Positions 12,831 to 23,997 are shown, numbered from the stretch's first letter. The stretch: 64,000 bases of DNA from Brenneria salicis ATCC 15712 = DSM 30166 (GCF_003315515.1 NZ_QNRY01000005.1:85406-149405), one strand, 5' to 3'. Notes: generated by a model from the letters alone, not told the origin. Made by a program: numbers and translations.

Positions 12831-12893
12831 TCAACGCCGGGAAGATTTCTGCGTACCATTTTGCTACGCAACGGGCGTCAGGCCGGTCTGAAA

Positions 12894-12924
12894 AATCGGA
12901 CACAGCACGCTGCTGTGTCCGATT
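12894..12924. terminator. Perfect 14-bp stem-loop between degQ and degS
   Basis: AATCGGACACAGCA and its exact complement flank a 3-nt loop. The T-run lies on the minus-strand side; the plus-strand transcript has only a weak U-tract. Likely limits read-through from degQ into degS. Confidence 0.7.
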
Positions 12925-12974
12925 GTCTCGTGTTATTCTCGGCTCATATTCCTCTTGCACAGTAAAACACGCTT

Positions 12975-14060
12975 ATGCTGGTTAAGTTATTACGTTCTAC
13001 CCTGATTGGCGTGATCGCCGCAGGCATCCTGCTTGCGGCGGTTCCCTCGCTGCGTCCTGCGTCATGGCAAACAACCGACGAAAACCCAACGTCCGATACC
13101 CCGGTCAGCTATTACGAAGGGGTGCGCCGTGCAGCGCCAGCCGTGGTAAACGTCTATGATAAAGTGCCTAATTCTGATCAGAACGCCGAACTCAATATCC
13201 GCACGCTCGGCTCCGGCGTCATCATGAGCGACAAAGGTTATATTTTAACCAATAAGCATGTCATCAATAACACGCAGCAGATTCTGGTTGCGCTTCAGGA
13301 CGGCAGACTTTACGAGGCAATGGTCGTCGGCTCTGACAGCCTGACCGATCTGGCCGTTCTGCAAATCAACGGCGTCAATTTGCCCGTCATCCCGATTAAT
13401 ACTGGCCGCATCGCGCATGTGGGTGATGTCGTGATGGCTATCGGCAACCCTTACAATCTGGGACAAACCATTACCCAGGGAATTATCAGCGCCACAGGGC
13501 GCGTCGGGCTAAGCGCGATCGGACAGGATAACCGGCAAAATGGTCGACAAAACCTTTTGCAGACCGATGCATCCATTAACCACGGTAACTCCGGCGGCGC
13601 GCTGGTGAATACGCTGGGAGAACTGGTGGGCATCAATACGCTGTCGTTTGATAAGAGCGCCGACGGCGAAACGCCAGAGGGGATCGGCTTCGCCATTCCT
13701 GTCGCGCTGGCAACCAAGGTGATGGGAAAACTTATCCGCGATGGCCGCGTCATTCGCGGTTATATCGGCATCAACGGGATACAGATAGAAGATATCGAAA
13801 GCATCGAAAACGGCAGCCGACAAGGGCGTCCCAACGGTATTCTGGTCAATACGGTTGATCCGGGCGGCCCGGCGGATAAAGCCGGTATCCGGGTGAGGGA
13901 TATCTTGGTCAGCGTGAATAACAAACCGACACGTTCAGTCATTGATACTATGGATCAGATTGCAGAAATCCGGCCAGGAACGGTGGTTCCCGTGGTGATC
14001 AAGCGCGACAATAGAGAAATCATGTTAAACATGACGGTTCAGGAGTTCCCGGCCAACTGA
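12975..14060 (+). CDS. degS: Outer-membrane stress sensor protease DegS
   Basis: Inner-membrane-anchored HtrA protease (361 aa; E. coli 355) that starts the sigma-E response by cutting RseA when its PDZ domain senses unfolded porin tails. One N-terminal membrane anchor (about 5-26), protease domain with His95, Asp125 and Ser206 (NHGNSGGALVN), and one PDZ domain (about 255-355), the arrangement that separates DegS from DegQ. Start ATG at 12975. Convergent with murA. Confidence 0.97.
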   Translation: MLVKLLRSTLIGVIAAGILLAAVPSLRPASWQTTDENPTSDTPVSYYEGVRRAAPAVVNVYDKVPNSDQNAELNIRTLGSGVIMSDKGYILTNKHVINNTQQILVALQDGRLYEAMVVGSDSLTDLAVLQINGVNLPVIPINTGRIAHVGDVVMAIGNPYNLGQTITQGIISATGRVGLSAIGQDNRQNGRQNLLQTDASINHGNSGGALVNTLGELVGINTLSFDKSADGETPEGIGFAIPVALATKVMGKLIRDGRVIRGYIGINGIQIEDIESIENGSRQGRPNGILVNTVDPGGPADKAGIRVRDILVSVNNKPTRSVIDTMDQIAEIRPGTVVPVVIKRDNREIMLNMTVQEFPAN

Positions 14061-14123
14061 AACCAGCCAGTGTCGCAATGTCGCTTGCAGCGGCCCGCGA
14101 GGTGGCGAGATGATAGCCCGCCA

Positions 14124-14154
14124 TAAAAAAACCGGGCTGGAAATCCGCCCGGTT
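14124..14154 (-). terminator. Terminator of murA (convergent with degS)
   Basis: Eight-bp stem AACCGGGC / GCCCGGTT with a 9-nt loop. The A-run on the plus strand gives a U-run to minus-strand transcripts, so it mainly ends murA mRNA. Confidence 0.85.
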
Positions 14155-14185
14155 GATAACTGAAGCGCCGCAATGATCCTCAGAC

Positions 14186-15460
<1,275 letters not shown>

Positions 15461-15556
15461 TCAATGTTTCAATTCAATATTGCGTCACATCGCCGCAGGC
15501 TTAAAAACTATTTATTCTTTTAGAAACCATTGGGCTTCCTAAAACCGTTAAGTTTC

Positions 15557-15811
15557 TTAAAACCCATTCAGCTTGCGATCGCGCCGCCACTCTTCAGGCG
15601 TATAGGCCTTGATAGACAACGCATGAATACGGTTATCCGCGATATATTCCATCAGCGGGGCATACACGGCCTGCTGTTTTTTCACCTGACTGATGCCGGC
15701 AAAAAGCTCACCTACCGCGATAACCTGAAAGTGGCTGCCATCACCAGAAACGTGGGCTTCATCCAGTGCCAATGCGTTCATCAGCACATCTTTAATTTCA
15801 TTATTTTCCAT
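15557..15811 (-). CDS. ibaG: BolA-family protein IbaG
   Basis: 84-aa BolA-fold protein (formerly YrbA), linked to acid stress and to iron-sulfur handling with monothiol glutaredoxins. The conserved [11 protein letters not shown] and [27 protein letters not shown] match E. coli closely. Lies between the mla operon and murA, as in E. coli. Confidence 0.96.
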   Translation of the reverse strand: MENNEIKDVLMNALALDEAHVSGDGSHFQVIAVGELFAGISQVKKQQAVYAPLMEYIADNRIHALSIKAYTPEEWRRDRKLNGF

Positions 15812-15897
15812 CGCTCTCGATTTCTATGTCAGGGGGGATGATAAACAGGGTGGTATCTTAGATGAATATGGCGCTATCTTAAACAAAGAAATCCCCG

Positions 15898-15922
15898 AAA
15901 AAAATCGCCGGGCGCGATTTTT
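15898..15922 (-). terminator. Terminator of the mla operon
   Basis: Nine-bp stem AAAAATCGC / GCGATTTTT with a CGGGC loop, with A/T runs on both sides. A second GC-rich hairpin (15931-15957, one mismatch) lies just upstream on the minus-strand transcript. The 21 bases around the first stem match the mreC-mreB repeat with one difference (see findings). Confidence 0.75.
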
Positions 15923-16000
15923 AACGTCACTGGTGGCAGGCCTCCTGCCCGCCACCAACAAGGGGTTGCGCTAACAATTGATTAAAGCAAGTCAAGCCGC

Positions 16001-16294
16001 TTATGACACCGGAATGATTTCATTGAGGTTATACAATGCAATCAGGGTTTTTAGCCGTTCACCGCCGCCAATGATTTGCAGACGGCGATCTTGTGAAGAC
16101 GACTGGTAGTAAAAATGCAGCAACAACGCCAGTCCAGCCGAGTCAACACGGCCCAACCCATAAACATCCAACGTCGTTTTACCTGACAGCAACGTCTTGC
16201 GCTGTGTCCAGAGCGGTAATAACGTTTCGCGATCCAAATCGCCGGTTAATACCAGCATCGATTCCTGTGACTGCCAATTCAGTGCATTCGCCAT
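16001..16294 (-). CDS. mlaB: Phospholipid ABC transporter STAS protein MlaB
   Basis: 97-aa cytoplasmic STAS-domain subunit that binds and stabilises the MlaF ATPase in the MlaFEDB complex. The STAS core is visible as LDVYGLGRVDSAGLALLLHF, with the conserved Ser in VDSAG. Last gene of the mlaFEDCB operon, starting 13 bases after mlaC. Confidence 0.95.
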   Translation of the reverse strand: MANALNWQSQESMLVLTGDLDRETLLPLWTQRKTLLSGKTTLDVYGLGRVDSAGLALLLHFYYQSSSQDRRLQIIGGGERLKTLIALYNLNEIIPVS

Positions 16295-16307
16295 TTTTCC
16301 GCCCGGA

Positions 16308-16940
16308 TTAATTGTTTTGCTTGTCCAGCGTAATCGGCTGTTTCGCTGCGGCGTCCAGTTGTTGGGTCAAGCCATCAACGCCTTTTTGACGCAACGTCGC
16401 CGCCCATTCATTCTGCTTGGTGGTAATCATGCTGACGCCTTCGGCAATCATGTCATAAGCCTGCCAGTTGCCGTTCTGACTATTTTTACGCCACTGGAAA
16501 TCCAGCCGTACCGGTGGTCGGCCACCGTTATCAATGATTGAAACGCGAATGGAAATAATATCCGCGCTCCCCAACGGCTGTTCGGGCGCAATCTGGTAAG
16601 TCTGACCGTGGTAAAGCGCCAGCGCTTGCCCGTATGCCTGCTCCAGATAGGCTTCAAACGCCTTGAAGTAAGCTGTTCGTTGCTCAGGCGTCGAGTCTTT
16701 GTAGTAGCGCCCCAGCACCAAGGCCCCGGCATACCGGATCTGGACATAGGGCAGCAACTCTTCGCGCACAATGGTGCGCAGGTAATTCGGGTCTTGCTTG
16801 ATACGCGGTTGTTCTATTTTCAAGCGATTAAAAGTCTTGTCCGCCGCCTCATTCATCAAACGGTAAGGATTGGTTTGATCAGCTGCGTTGGTCAATGGCG
16901 CCACCACCAGTAACGCCACCATCAGTAAACGTTTAAACAT
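16308..16940 (-). CDS. mlaC: Periplasmic phospholipid-binding protein MlaC
   Basis: 210-aa Tol-Ttg2-family soluble shuttle that carries phospholipid between MlaA-OmpC in the outer membrane and MlaFEDB in the inner membrane. N-terminal signal peptide ending TNA (about 19 residues), then the family core ([33 protein letters not shown]). Length matches E. coli (211). Lies 26 bases after mlaD. Confidence 0.97.
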   Translation of the reverse strand: MFKRLLMVALLVVAPLTNAADQTNPYRLMNEAADKTFNRLKIEQPRIKQDPNYLRTIVREELLPYVQIRYAGALVLGRYYKDSTPEQRTAYFKAFEAYLEQAYGQALALYHGQTYQIAPEQPLGSADIISIRVSIIDNGGRPPVRLDFQWRKNSQNGNWQAYDMIAEGVSMITTKQNEWAATLRQKGVDGLTQQLDAAAKQPITLDKQNN

Positions 16941-16966
16941 GCAGATATCCTCTTATGGATGTGGAA

Positions 16967-17518
16967 TCACGGCTGGCTCTGAGATTCGGGCGTCGTTGCC
17001 GCGTCGGTTGCGGGTCCTGAACCGGTCTGACCGGCATTATCCTCGCTGTTGCCGCCGCTCTTATATAGGAATTGACCGATGAGATCTTCCAATACCATGG
17101 CAGACTTGGTGTCCTGAACCACACCGCCGTCTTTCAGTATCGAGGTGCCCATCTCTTCATCTTCAAAACCGATATTTAATGCCAGATACTGCTCGCCCAG
17201 CAAACCAGAAGTGCGGATCGCCAGAGAACTGGTATCGGGAATATGGTTGTAACGTTGCTGGATATCCATTGCTACACGGGGAAGGTAGGTTTTCTCATCA
17301 AGCGAAATATCCGCTACCCGTCCAATCACCACCCCGCCGATTCGCACCGGCGAGCGCGCTTTCAGCCCACCGATGTTGTCGAACGTCGCGTACAAGCGGT
17401 AGGTGGGTTCACTACCGATGGATTTTAGATCAGCGACCTTCAGGCACAAAAAGAGGATGGCGCCCAGCGCAATCAACATGAATATCCCCACCCAAACTTC
17501 ATTTTTCTTTGTTTGCAT
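16967..17518 (-). CDS. mlaD: Phospholipid ABC transporter MCE protein MlaD
   Basis: 183-aa single-pass inner-membrane protein whose MCE domain forms the hexameric periplasmic ring of the Mla transporter. One membrane helix (about 8-27), MCE domain about 38-115 (GGLKARSPVRIGGVVIGRV), then helical region and a low-complexity tail. Start at 17518 (MQTKKNEVWVG) by homology, 4 bases after the mlaE stop; five extra upstream codons would overlap mlaE. Confidence 0.97.
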   Translation of the reverse strand: MQTKKNEVWVGIFMLIALGAILFLCLKVADLKSIGSEPTYRLYATFDNIGGLKARSPVRIGGVVIGRVADISLDEKTYLPRVAMDIQQRYNHIPDTSSLAIRTSGLLGEQYLALNIGFEDEEMGTSILKDGGVVQDTKSAMVLEDLIGQFLYKSGGNSEDNAGQTGSGPATDAATTPESQSQP

Positions 17519-17522
17519 TGAA

Positions 17523-18305
17523 TCAGTTCCCAAACATCAGTGCTGTCAGCACAAAATCCAATCCCAATACCGCAAGAGACGAATGCACCACGGTACGGGT
17601 CGTCGCCCGACTGATCCCCTCTGAAGTAGGAATCGCATCATAGCCGTTAAACAGCGCAATCCAGGTCACGGTTATCGCGAAGACGATACTTTTAATCACG
17701 CAGTTCACAAGATCCTGCCGCCATTCCACCGCGCCCTGCATGGCTGACCAGAAGAATCCGCTGTCGATGCCTTTCCAGTCGACGCCAACCAGCGCCCCGC
17801 CCCAAATGCCAACCGCGACAAAAATCACCGCCAGCAATGGCATACTGATTAACCCGGCCCAGAAACGCGGCGCCACCACGCGACGCAACGGATCAACCGC
17901 CATCATCTCCATGCTGGACAGTTGCTCGGTGGTCTTCATCAGACCGATTTCCGCCGTCAGCGCCGAACCTGCGCGTCCGGCAAACAGCAACGCGGTGACC
18001 ACGGGGCCAAGCTCGCGCAGCAACGAAAGCGCCACCATCATGCCCAAACTGGCTTCCGCGCTGTAAGTGGTCAGCACCAGATAACCTTGCAAACCAAGCA
18101 CCATACCGATAAACAGGCCGGAAACCATGATGATCAATAGTGACTGAACCCCGACGCTATACAGTTGTTTGATCAACAGCGGCCACTGTTTCCTGAACTC
18201 CGGTTTGCCCACCAGCGCATTAAACAACATCAGTCCGGCGCGACCAAAGGCGGCACAGGTAGCAATTCCCTGACGTCCCAACGACGCCAACGCCTGTAAT
18301 AACAT
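17523..18305 (-). CDS. mlaE: Phospholipid ABC transporter permease MlaE
   Basis: 260-aa MlaE-family permease (E. coli 260) forming the membrane channel of the Mla system. Multiple hydrophobic helices; conserved [19 protein letters not shown] and [21 protein letters not shown], the coupling region contacting MlaF. Seven bases after mlaF. Confidence 0.97.
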   Translation of the reverse strand: MLLQALASLGRQGIATCAAFGRAGLMLFNALVGKPEFRKQWPLLIKQLYSVGVQSLLIIMVSGLFIGMVLGLQGYLVLTTYSAEASLGMMVALSLLRELGPVVTALLFAGRAGSALTAEIGLMKTTEQLSSMEMMAVDPLRRVVAPRFWAGLISMPLLAVIFVAVGIWGGALVGVDWKGIDSGFFWSAMQGAVEWRQDLVNCVIKSIVFAITVTWIALFNGYDAIPTSEGISRATTRTVVHSSLAVLGLDFVLTALMFGN

Positions 18306-18312
18306 GAGTTCG

Positions 18313-19125
18313 TTAACCCCCTGAACCTAACAGCGCAGTTTTATAATCATCCGCCGGGAAACGGAAAGGGACGGGCCCATCGGCGATGCCATCAAGAAAC
18401 TGGCGCACGCGGGGATCATCATTCATGTTCAACTGTTCCGGCGTCCCTTCCGCCACCACCTGGCGATCGGCGACGATATAGGCGTAATCGGCAATACTCA
18501 TGACCTCCGGCACATCATGGGACACCACAATGCAGGTAACGCCCAGCGCATGGTTCAGTTCATCAATCAACTTAACCAGCGTTCCCAGGGTTATCGGGTC
18601 CTGACCGACAAAAGGCTCATCGAACATAATCAACTGCGGATCGAGCGCAATCGCCCGCGCCAGCGCCGCGCGCCGCGCCATGCCGCCGGAAAGCTCCGCC
18701 GGCATCAGATCTGCGGCCCCGCGCAACCCGACCGCTTCCAGCTTCATCATCACCGTGCTGCGCAATAATGGTTCCGGCAACCGGCTATGCTCGCGCAACG
18801 GCCAGGCGACATTATCAAACACGTTCAGATCGGTAAATAACGCGCCAGACTGAAATAACATGCTCATTTTTTTGCGGGCGTTGTACAGTTCCGTGCGTGA
18901 AAGCGACGGGATGTTGTCGCCATCGAACCAGATCTCCCCGCTGTCCGGCTGGAGTTGTCCGCCAATCAAACGAAGCAGTGTGGTTTTACCAATACCGGAA
19001 GGCCCCATGATCGCGGTGACTTTCCCTCTGGGAACACGCAACGTGATATCGGTGAAAATCTGCCGATCTCCGCGCCGAAAGCTCAGGCCGAGGATCTCAA
19101 CCAGATTGGTATCCTGGTGATTCAT
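18313..19125 (-). CDS. mlaF: Phospholipid ABC transporter ATPase MlaF
   Basis: 270-aa ABC ATPase driving phospholipid movement by MlaFEDB. Walker [10 protein letters not shown], signature [16 protein letters not shown], Walker B LIMFDEPF, and switch His in VVSHD. The C-terminal extension ([19 protein letters not shown]) is the part that reaches the neighbouring MlaF and MlaB. First gene of the operon; AAGGA ribosome site upstream of the ATG at 19125. Confidence 0.98.
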   Translation of the reverse strand: MNHQDTNLVEILGLSFRRGDRQIFTDITLRVPRGKVTAIMGPSGIGKTTLLRLIGGQLQPDSGEIWFDGDNIPSLSRTELYNARKKMSMLFQSGALFTDLNVFDNVAWPLREHSRLPEPLLRSTVMMKLEAVGLRGAADLMPAELSGGMARRAALARAIALDPQLIMFDEPFVGQDPITLGTLVKLIDELNHALGVTCIVVSHDVPEVMSIADYAYIVADRQVVAEGTPEQLNMNDDPRVRQFLDGIADGPVPFRFPADDYKTALLGSGG

Positions 19126-19428
19126 TATTTCATATTCCTTACCGATCAGTATGTTACTTATGATCGTCAGCGTGAAACGAATAACGGTAATACGCTTCCA
19201 TCTTTAAATCCTAATGGCTGATGTGCCGCAAAGCCCGAGTTTTACAAAAACTTACTGTAAGTTCTTGTCCGAGAGGGCGGAACCAAATCGCCATAAGTTT
19301 TACTTTTTCGCCCTAGCCAGTCAGAATTAGCGCTCATGATGGAAAACATTTTTTTGTTCAAAATTCGTCCATAAATACCGGTTTATAAACCCGTCAACCA
19401 GTGATTATACCTTAATAAAGGACGCGGC
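19126..19428. other. Divergent promoter region mlaF / yrbG
   Basis: 303 bases between divergently transcribed genes. A perfect 15-bp palindrome, AACTTACTGTAAGTT (19249-19263), lies near the middle. I see no certain -35/-10 pair and no supported small gene. Confidence 0.5.
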
Positions 19429-20391
19429 ATGCTTTTTGCGACAGTACTCTTGATCGTTGGTTTGGTGTTGCTGGTATACGGCGCCGATCGTCTGGTGTAT
19501 GGCGCCGCGATCCTGGCCCGCGCCGTGGGTCTGCCGCCTTTCATTATCGGCCTTACCATCGTCGGTATCGGTACGTCGCTGCCCGAACTGATCGTTTCCA
19601 TCACCGCGGCGTTGAACGATCAGATCGATATGGCGGTGGGCAATGTGTTGGGTTCGAATATCGCCAATATTCTGTTAATTCTCGGCAGCGCCACCCTGAT
19701 CCGCCCGTTGACCGTTCATTCAGAACTGTTGCGTCGGGAGTTTCCGCTTATGCTGCTGGTCACCGTTTTATGCGGTTTTTTACTTCATGATAACGATCTG
19801 AGCCGTACAGACGGCGTGCTCCTGCTGAGCGCCGCCGGAATATTCTTGTTTCTGATGATCCGCATGACGCGTCTGGCGCAGCAAGAAGGCGTAGACAGCC
19901 TGACGCGGGAGCAGTTGGCGGAACTGCCGCAGGCGGACAGCAACCAGACGGTGGCTATTTTATGGCTGATTCTCGGTCTGATTATTTTACCCATGGCCGC
20001 CCGTATGGTGATCGACAATGCCACCGTGCTGGCGCGCTATTTTCATATCAGCGAACTGACTATCGGTCTGACCGTGCTGGCTATCGGCACCAGCCTGCCG
20101 GAACTGGCCACCGCCGTTGTTGGTACGCTGAAAAAGGAAGATGATATTGCGCTGGGCAATCTCATCGGTTCGAACATCTTTAATATTGCCATCGTATTGG
20201 GCGTACCGGCGTTGCTTTCGCCAGGCGCGCTCAATCCTCTGGCTTTCGGGCGCGATTATTGGGTCATGCTGGGGGCCAGCGCGTTACTGGCCGCGCTGTG
20301 CCTCAGCAGAAAGCGCCATATCGGGCAGGGCGCCGGCGCCCTGCTGCTTTGCGCGTTTGTCGTTTATCTCTTGGTGTTGTTCTTTGTTTGA
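19429..20391 (+). CDS. yrbG: Calcium/sodium:cation antiporter YrbG
   Basis: 320-aa member of the Ca2+:cation antiporter family (NCX-like). It has the family's two inverted alpha repeats, each with a GTSLPEL motif: GIGTSLPELIVS near residue 43 and AIGTSLPELATA near 218. Each is followed by a GN(V/L)(L/I)GSNI segment. About ten membrane helices. Ion specificity in the cell is not certain. First gene of the yrbG-kdsD-kdsC-lptCAB row; kdsD starts 74 bases downstream. Confidence 0.94.
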   Translation: MLFATVLLIVGLVLLVYGADRLVYGAAILARAVGLPPFIIGLTIVGIGTSLPELIVSITAALNDQIDMAVGNVLGSNIANILLILGSATLIRPLTVHSELLRREFPLMLLVTVLCGFLLHDNDLSRTDGVLLLSAAGIFLFLMIRMTRLAQQEGVDSLTREQLAELPQADSNQTVAILWLILGLIILPMAARMVIDNATVLARYFHISELTIGLTVLAIGTSLPELATAVVGTLKKEDDIALGNLIGSNIFNIAIVLGVPALLSPGALNPLAFGRDYWVMLGASALLAALCLSRKRHIGQGAGALLLCAFVVYLLVLFFV

Positions 20392-20465
20392 TTCGCCAAT
20401 GGTTTGATTCGCCAGAACATCAGAGCATTAACCAAAAACATCACAACAGGCAGGATTATTCAGGT

Positions 20466-21452
20466 ATGTCACATTTTGAACTACAACCCGGATTTGATTT
20501 TCAGCAGGCAGGCAAACAGGTTCTGGAAATTGAGCGCGGAGGCCTGGCGCAACTGGATCAATATATTGATGATAATTTCACCCAGGCTTGTGAGAAAATC
20601 TTTTACTGTCAGGGAAAAGTGGTGGTGATGGGGATGGGAAAATCCGGTCATATCGGCTGCAAAATGGCCGCCACTTTCGCCAGCACCGGCACCCCGGCTT
20701 TTTTTGTCCACCCCGGCGAAGCCAGCCACGGCGATCTGGGCATGGTCACGCCGCATGACATCGTGATCGCCATTTCCAACTCTGGCGAATCCCACGAAAT
20801 TCTGTCGTTGATCCCGGTGTTGAAACGCCAGCAGATTTTCCTGATTTGCATGACCGGCAAGCCAGAAAGCACCATGGGAAAAGCGGCGGATATCCATCTG
20901 TGCGTCCATGTTCCCCAAGAAGCATGCCCGCTTGGTCTGGCGCCGACCAGCAGCACCACCGCAACGCTGGTGATGGGGGATGCGATGGCCGTTGCGTTGT
21001 TGCAGGCGCGCGGTTTTACCGCCGAGGATTTTGCCCTCTCCCACCCCGGCGGCGCACTTGGCCGCAAGCTTCTGTTGCGCGTCAGCGATATCATGCATTC
21101 TGGCGGCGAGATACCGCATGTTCCTCATGACGCGACCTTGCGCGATGCTTTGCTGGAAATTACGCGCAAAAATCTGGGGATGACGGTAATCTGCGATGAG
21201 GATCTGAAAATCCTCGGCATCTTCACCGATGGCGACCTGCGCCGCATTTTCGACATGAAGATTGACTTGAACAGCGCACGCATTGTTGATGTGATGACCG
21301 CCGGCGGTATTCGGGTCACACCGCAAACGCTGGCCGTGGATGCGCTGAACCTGATGCAGTCGCGCAATATTACTTCCTTGCTGGTGGCGGAAAACGATCA
21401 TCTGGTGGGGATCGTTCACATGCACGATATGCTGCGCGCCGGTGTGGTGTGA
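20466..21452 (+). CDS. kdsD: D-arabinose 5-phosphate isomerase
   Basis: Converts ribulose 5-phosphate to arabinose 5-phosphate, the first step toward Kdo of LPS. 328 aa as in E. coli. N-terminal SIS sugar-isomerase domain (VVVMGMGKSGHIGCKMAATF, NSGES, LAPTSSTTATL) and two C-terminal CBS domains (about 210-325). Start at 20466 (MSHFELQPGFDFQQ) by homology; a longer open frame upstream overlaps yrbG out of register and is rejected. Confidence 0.97.
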   Translation: MSHFELQPGFDFQQAGKQVLEIERGGLAQLDQYIDDNFTQACEKIFYCQGKVVVMGMGKSGHIGCKMAATFASTGTPAFFVHPGEASHGDLGMVTPHDIVIAISNSGESHEILSLIPVLKRQQIFLICMTGKPESTMGKAADIHLCVHVPQEACPLGLAPTSSTTATLVMGDAMAVALLQARGFTAEDFALSHPGGALGRKLLLRVSDIMHSGGEIPHVPHDATLRDALLEITRKNLGMTVICDEDLKILGIFTDGDLRRIFDMKIDLNSARIVDVMTAGGIRVTPQTLAVDALNLMQSRNITSLLVAENDHLVGIVHMHDMLRAGVV

Positions 21453-21476
21453 TACGCCCGCGCAGGTATGCCATCA

Positions 21477-21495
21477 TGGTGCGGACACCGCACCA
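21477..21495 (+). other. Short stem-loop between kdsD and kdsC
   Basis: Eight-bp stem TGGTGCGG / CCGCACCA with a 3-nt loop in the 84-base kdsD-kdsC gap. No U-run, so more likely an mRNA-processing or stability hairpin than a terminator. Confidence 0.4.
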
Positions 21496-21536
21496 ACACG
21501 GTAGCGCTAAAGCCAAAGAATCAAGGATAAACGCCA

Positions 21537-22103
21537 ATGAGTGAAACCAGGGCGCAAGCCGATACCTGTTATGGACCTGTCGATCGGCAGGTACTGGATA
21601 AAGCCCGTGAAATTCGACTGTTAATCTGTGATGTTGACGGCGTGATGTCGGACGGTCTGATTTATATGGGCAACCACGGTGAAGAACTAAAGGCGTTTAA
21701 CGTGCGCGATGGTTATGGCATCCGCTGTCTGCTGACCTCCGGCATTGAAGTCGCCATTATTACCGGACGATCAGCCGACCTGCTGGCGGATCGCTGTAAA
21801 ACGCTGGGTATCACCCATCTTTATCAGGGGCAATCCGATAAGGTTTTGGCCTTCCACGATCTGTTGGATAAACTAGCGTTAACCGCCAGTCAGGTCGCCT
21901 ATATCGGCGACGACCTCATCGACTGGCCGGTGATGGCTCAGGTCGGTCTGAGCGCTGCCGTGGCGGACGCGCACCCATTGCTGTTGCCGCGTGCTGATTA
22001 TGTTACCCGTATCGCCGGTGGACGTGGGGCGGTGCGCGAACTGTGTGATTTGATCCTGTTGTCACAGGATAAGCTGGAGTATGCCAAAGGGCTGTCGATA
22101 TGA
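21537..22103 (+). CDS. kdsC: 3-deoxy-D-manno-octulosonate 8-phosphate phosphatase
   Basis: HAD-superfamily phosphatase (188 aa, same as E. coli) that dephosphorylates Kdo 8-phosphate. HAD motif I is LLICDVDGVMSDG (nucleophile Asp32, Asp34); motif II IITGRSA; motif III/IV lysine and GDDLIDWPVM. No large cap domain, as expected for this tetrameric class. Its stop overlaps the lptC start by 4 bases, implying translational coupling. Confidence 0.97.
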   Translation: MSETRAQADTCYGPVDRQVLDKAREIRLLICDVDGVMSDGLIYMGNHGEELKAFNVRDGYGIRCLLTSGIEVAIITGRSADLLADRCKTLGITHLYQGQSDKVLAFHDLLDKLALTASQVAYIGDDLIDWPVMAQVGLSAAVADAHPLLLPRADYVTRIAGGRGAVRELCDLILLSQDKLEYAKGLSI

Positions 22104-22666
22104 GTAAAACCAAGCGTTGGCTGACCGCTTTGCTGGCACTGCTAGCCGTTATCCTGATCGGCTGGACTATCGCAGATGACGAATCGGCGGCGCCCGCCCA
22201 CACCGACGGCCCCGCTGTACCGGTGTATACCAGTGAGAAAACCACCACACAGGTATACAGCCCGGCGGGGAAACTGAGCTACCGTCTGATCGCGGACAAA
22301 GCGGAATATTTCAATGACGAACAACTAAGCTGGTTTACGACGCCTGTCGCAACGCTGTTTGACGAACAGGGTACGGCAACCTGGTCGGTAAGCGCGGACC
22401 GCGCCAAGCTGACGCAAGACAAAATGCTCTATCTGTATGGTCATGTCGAGGTTAACAGCCTGACAAATGACTCGCGGCTGGAGAGAATCAAAACCGACAA
22501 TGCCCAGGTGAATCTGGTCACTCAGGACGTCGCTTCCGATGATGAAGTCACCCTGTACGGCGCCGGTTTTACTTCCAACGGGATGAAAATGCGTGGGAAT
22601 CTGCGTAACAAGACAGCCGAGTTGATCGAAAAGGTAAAAACCTCTTATGAAATCCAAAACCAATAA
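22100..22666 (+). CDS. lptC: LPS export protein LptC
   Basis: 188-aa bitopic inner-membrane protein that passes LPS from LptB2FG to LptA. One N-terminal membrane helix (about 7-25, LTALLALLAVILIGWTI), then the periplasmic beta-jellyroll. Overlaps kdsC by 4 bases and lptA by 20 bases, so the three genes are tightly coupled. Confidence 0.96.
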   Translation: MSKTKRWLTALLALLAVILIGWTIADDESAAPAHTDGPAVPVYTSEKTTTQVYSPAGKLSYRLIADKAEYFNDEQLSWFTTPVATLFDEQGTATWSVSADRAKLTQDKMLYLYGHVEVNSLTNDSRLERIKTDNAQVNLVTQDVASDDEVTLYGAGFTSNGMKMRGNLRNKTAELIEKVKTSYEIQNQ

Positions 22667-23219
22667 TCTGATGCGTAACACCCTGATCGCCGGCGCGCTG
22701 TTCGCTGTCAGCGTTCCCGCGCTGGCCCTCACCGGCGACAGCAATCAGCCCATTCATATTGATTCCGAGCAGCAATCGCTGGACATGCAAAGCAATACGG
22801 TCACATTCACCGGTAATGTGGTCGTGAAGCAGGGGACGATTGAAGTCAAAGCCGATAAAGTCGTCGTTACCCAACCACAGGGCGAGCGGGGTCGTGAAGT
22901 TGTCGAGGGCTACGGCAATCCCGTCACCTTCTACCAGATGCAGGACAACGGCAAACCCGTAAAAGGTCATGCCCGGAAGGTCCGTTATGAACTGGCCAAT
23001 GACTTTCTGGTGCTGACCGGCGACGCCTATCTGGAACAGGTGGACAGCAATGTGAAAGGCGACCGTATCACTTATCTGGTGAAACAGCAGCAGATGGAAG
23101 CCTTCAGCGACAAGGGTAAACGTGTCACCACGGTATTGGTTCCTTCCCAACTTCAGGAGAATGAGGGCCAGAGCGCATCCTCCCTGTATCAAAAACCGCA
23201 ACCACGAGTCACTGAATAA
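22647..23219 (+). CDS. lptA: LPS export periplasmic protein LptA
   Basis: 190-aa periplasmic bridge protein that polymerises into the LPS conduit. Signal peptide of about 28 residues ending ALA, then the OstA-type jellyroll (QPIHIDSEQQSLDMQSNTVTF; GHARKVRYELANDFLVLTG). The C-terminal tail after about 165 is variable. Start at 22647 lies inside the 3' end of lptC and matches the E. coli MKFKTNK start. Confidence 0.96.
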   Translation: MKSKTNNLMRNTLIAGALFAVSVPALALTGDSNQPIHIDSEQQSLDMQSNTVTFTGNVVVKQGTIEVKADKVVVTQPQGERGREVVEGYGNPVTFYQMQDNGKPVKGHARKVRYELANDFLVLTGDAYLEQVDSNVKGDRITYLVKQQQMEAFSDKGKRVTTVLVPSQLQENEGQSASSLYQKPQPRVTE

Positions 23220-23222
23220 CTT

Positions 23223-23948
23223 ATGGCAGCATTAATCGCAGAAAATCTGGCTAAGGCGTATAAAGGTCGCAGAGTGGTGGAGAACGTCAGTCTCACCGTC
23301 AACTCCGGCGAGATCGTCGGTCTGTTGGGGCCGAATGGCGCCGGGAAAACCACCACTTTTTATATGGTGGTCGGTATCGTCCCGCGCGATGAAGGACGGA
23401 TTGTGATTGATGGCGACGATATCAGTCTGCTTCCCTTGCATGATCGCGCTCTGCGCGGGATCGGCTATTTACCGCAGGAAGCGTCGATTTTTCGCCGGTT
23501 AAGCGTCTATGACAACCTGATGGCCGTGTTGCAGATCCGTAAGGATCTCACCTCAGAGCAACAGGAAGACCGGGCGAATGAGCTAATGGAAGAATTCCAT
23601 ATTATTCATTTACGCGATAGTCTGGGACAATCGCTCTCCGGTGGTGAACGACGCCGGGTGGAGATTGCCCGCGCACTGGCGGCAAATCCTAAATTTATCC
23701 TGCTGGATGAACCCTTTGCCGGTGTTGACCCCATTTCGGTGATTGATATAAAAAAAATAATTGAACATCTGCGTGACAGCGGACTCGGCGTGTTGATTAC
23801 CGATCATAACGTCCGTGAAACGTTGGATGTTTGTGAGCGCGCCTATATCGTGAGTCAGGGACGCCTGATCGCCCACGGTTCACCATCGGAAATCCTGGCC
23901 GATGAGCAGGTAAAACGCGTCTATCTGGGCGAAGGCTTCCGACTATGA
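23223..23948 (+). CDS. lptB: LPS export ABC transporter ATPase LptB
   Basis: 241-aa cytoplasmic ATPase of LptB2FGC, same length as E. coli. Walker [10 protein letters not shown], signature [16 protein letters not shown], Walker [14 protein letters not shown], switch His in ITDHNVRE. Starts 3 bases after the lptA stop. Confidence 0.98.
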   Translation: MAALIAENLAKAYKGRRVVENVSLTVNSGEIVGLLGPNGAGKTTTFYMVVGIVPRDEGRIVIDGDDISLLPLHDRALRGIGYLPQEASIFRRLSVYDNLMAVLQIRKDLTSEQQEDRANELMEEFHIIHLRDSLGQSLSGGERRRVEIARALAANPKFILLDEPFAGVDPISVIDIKKIIEHLRDSGLGVLITDHNVRETLDVCERAYIVSQGRLIAHGSPSEILADEQVKRVYLGEGFRL

Positions 23949-23997
23949 CAGGGTCGTGTTCTCAACTGAATAATATATAAGGAAGTTAGCGCTACTT

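Noticed and set aside
20481..21425. 314-codon open frame antisense to kdsD
   Set aside because: It is the mirror of a clearly conserved gene, is rich in His/Arg/Gln typical of antisense frames of GC-rich codons, and resembles no protein.
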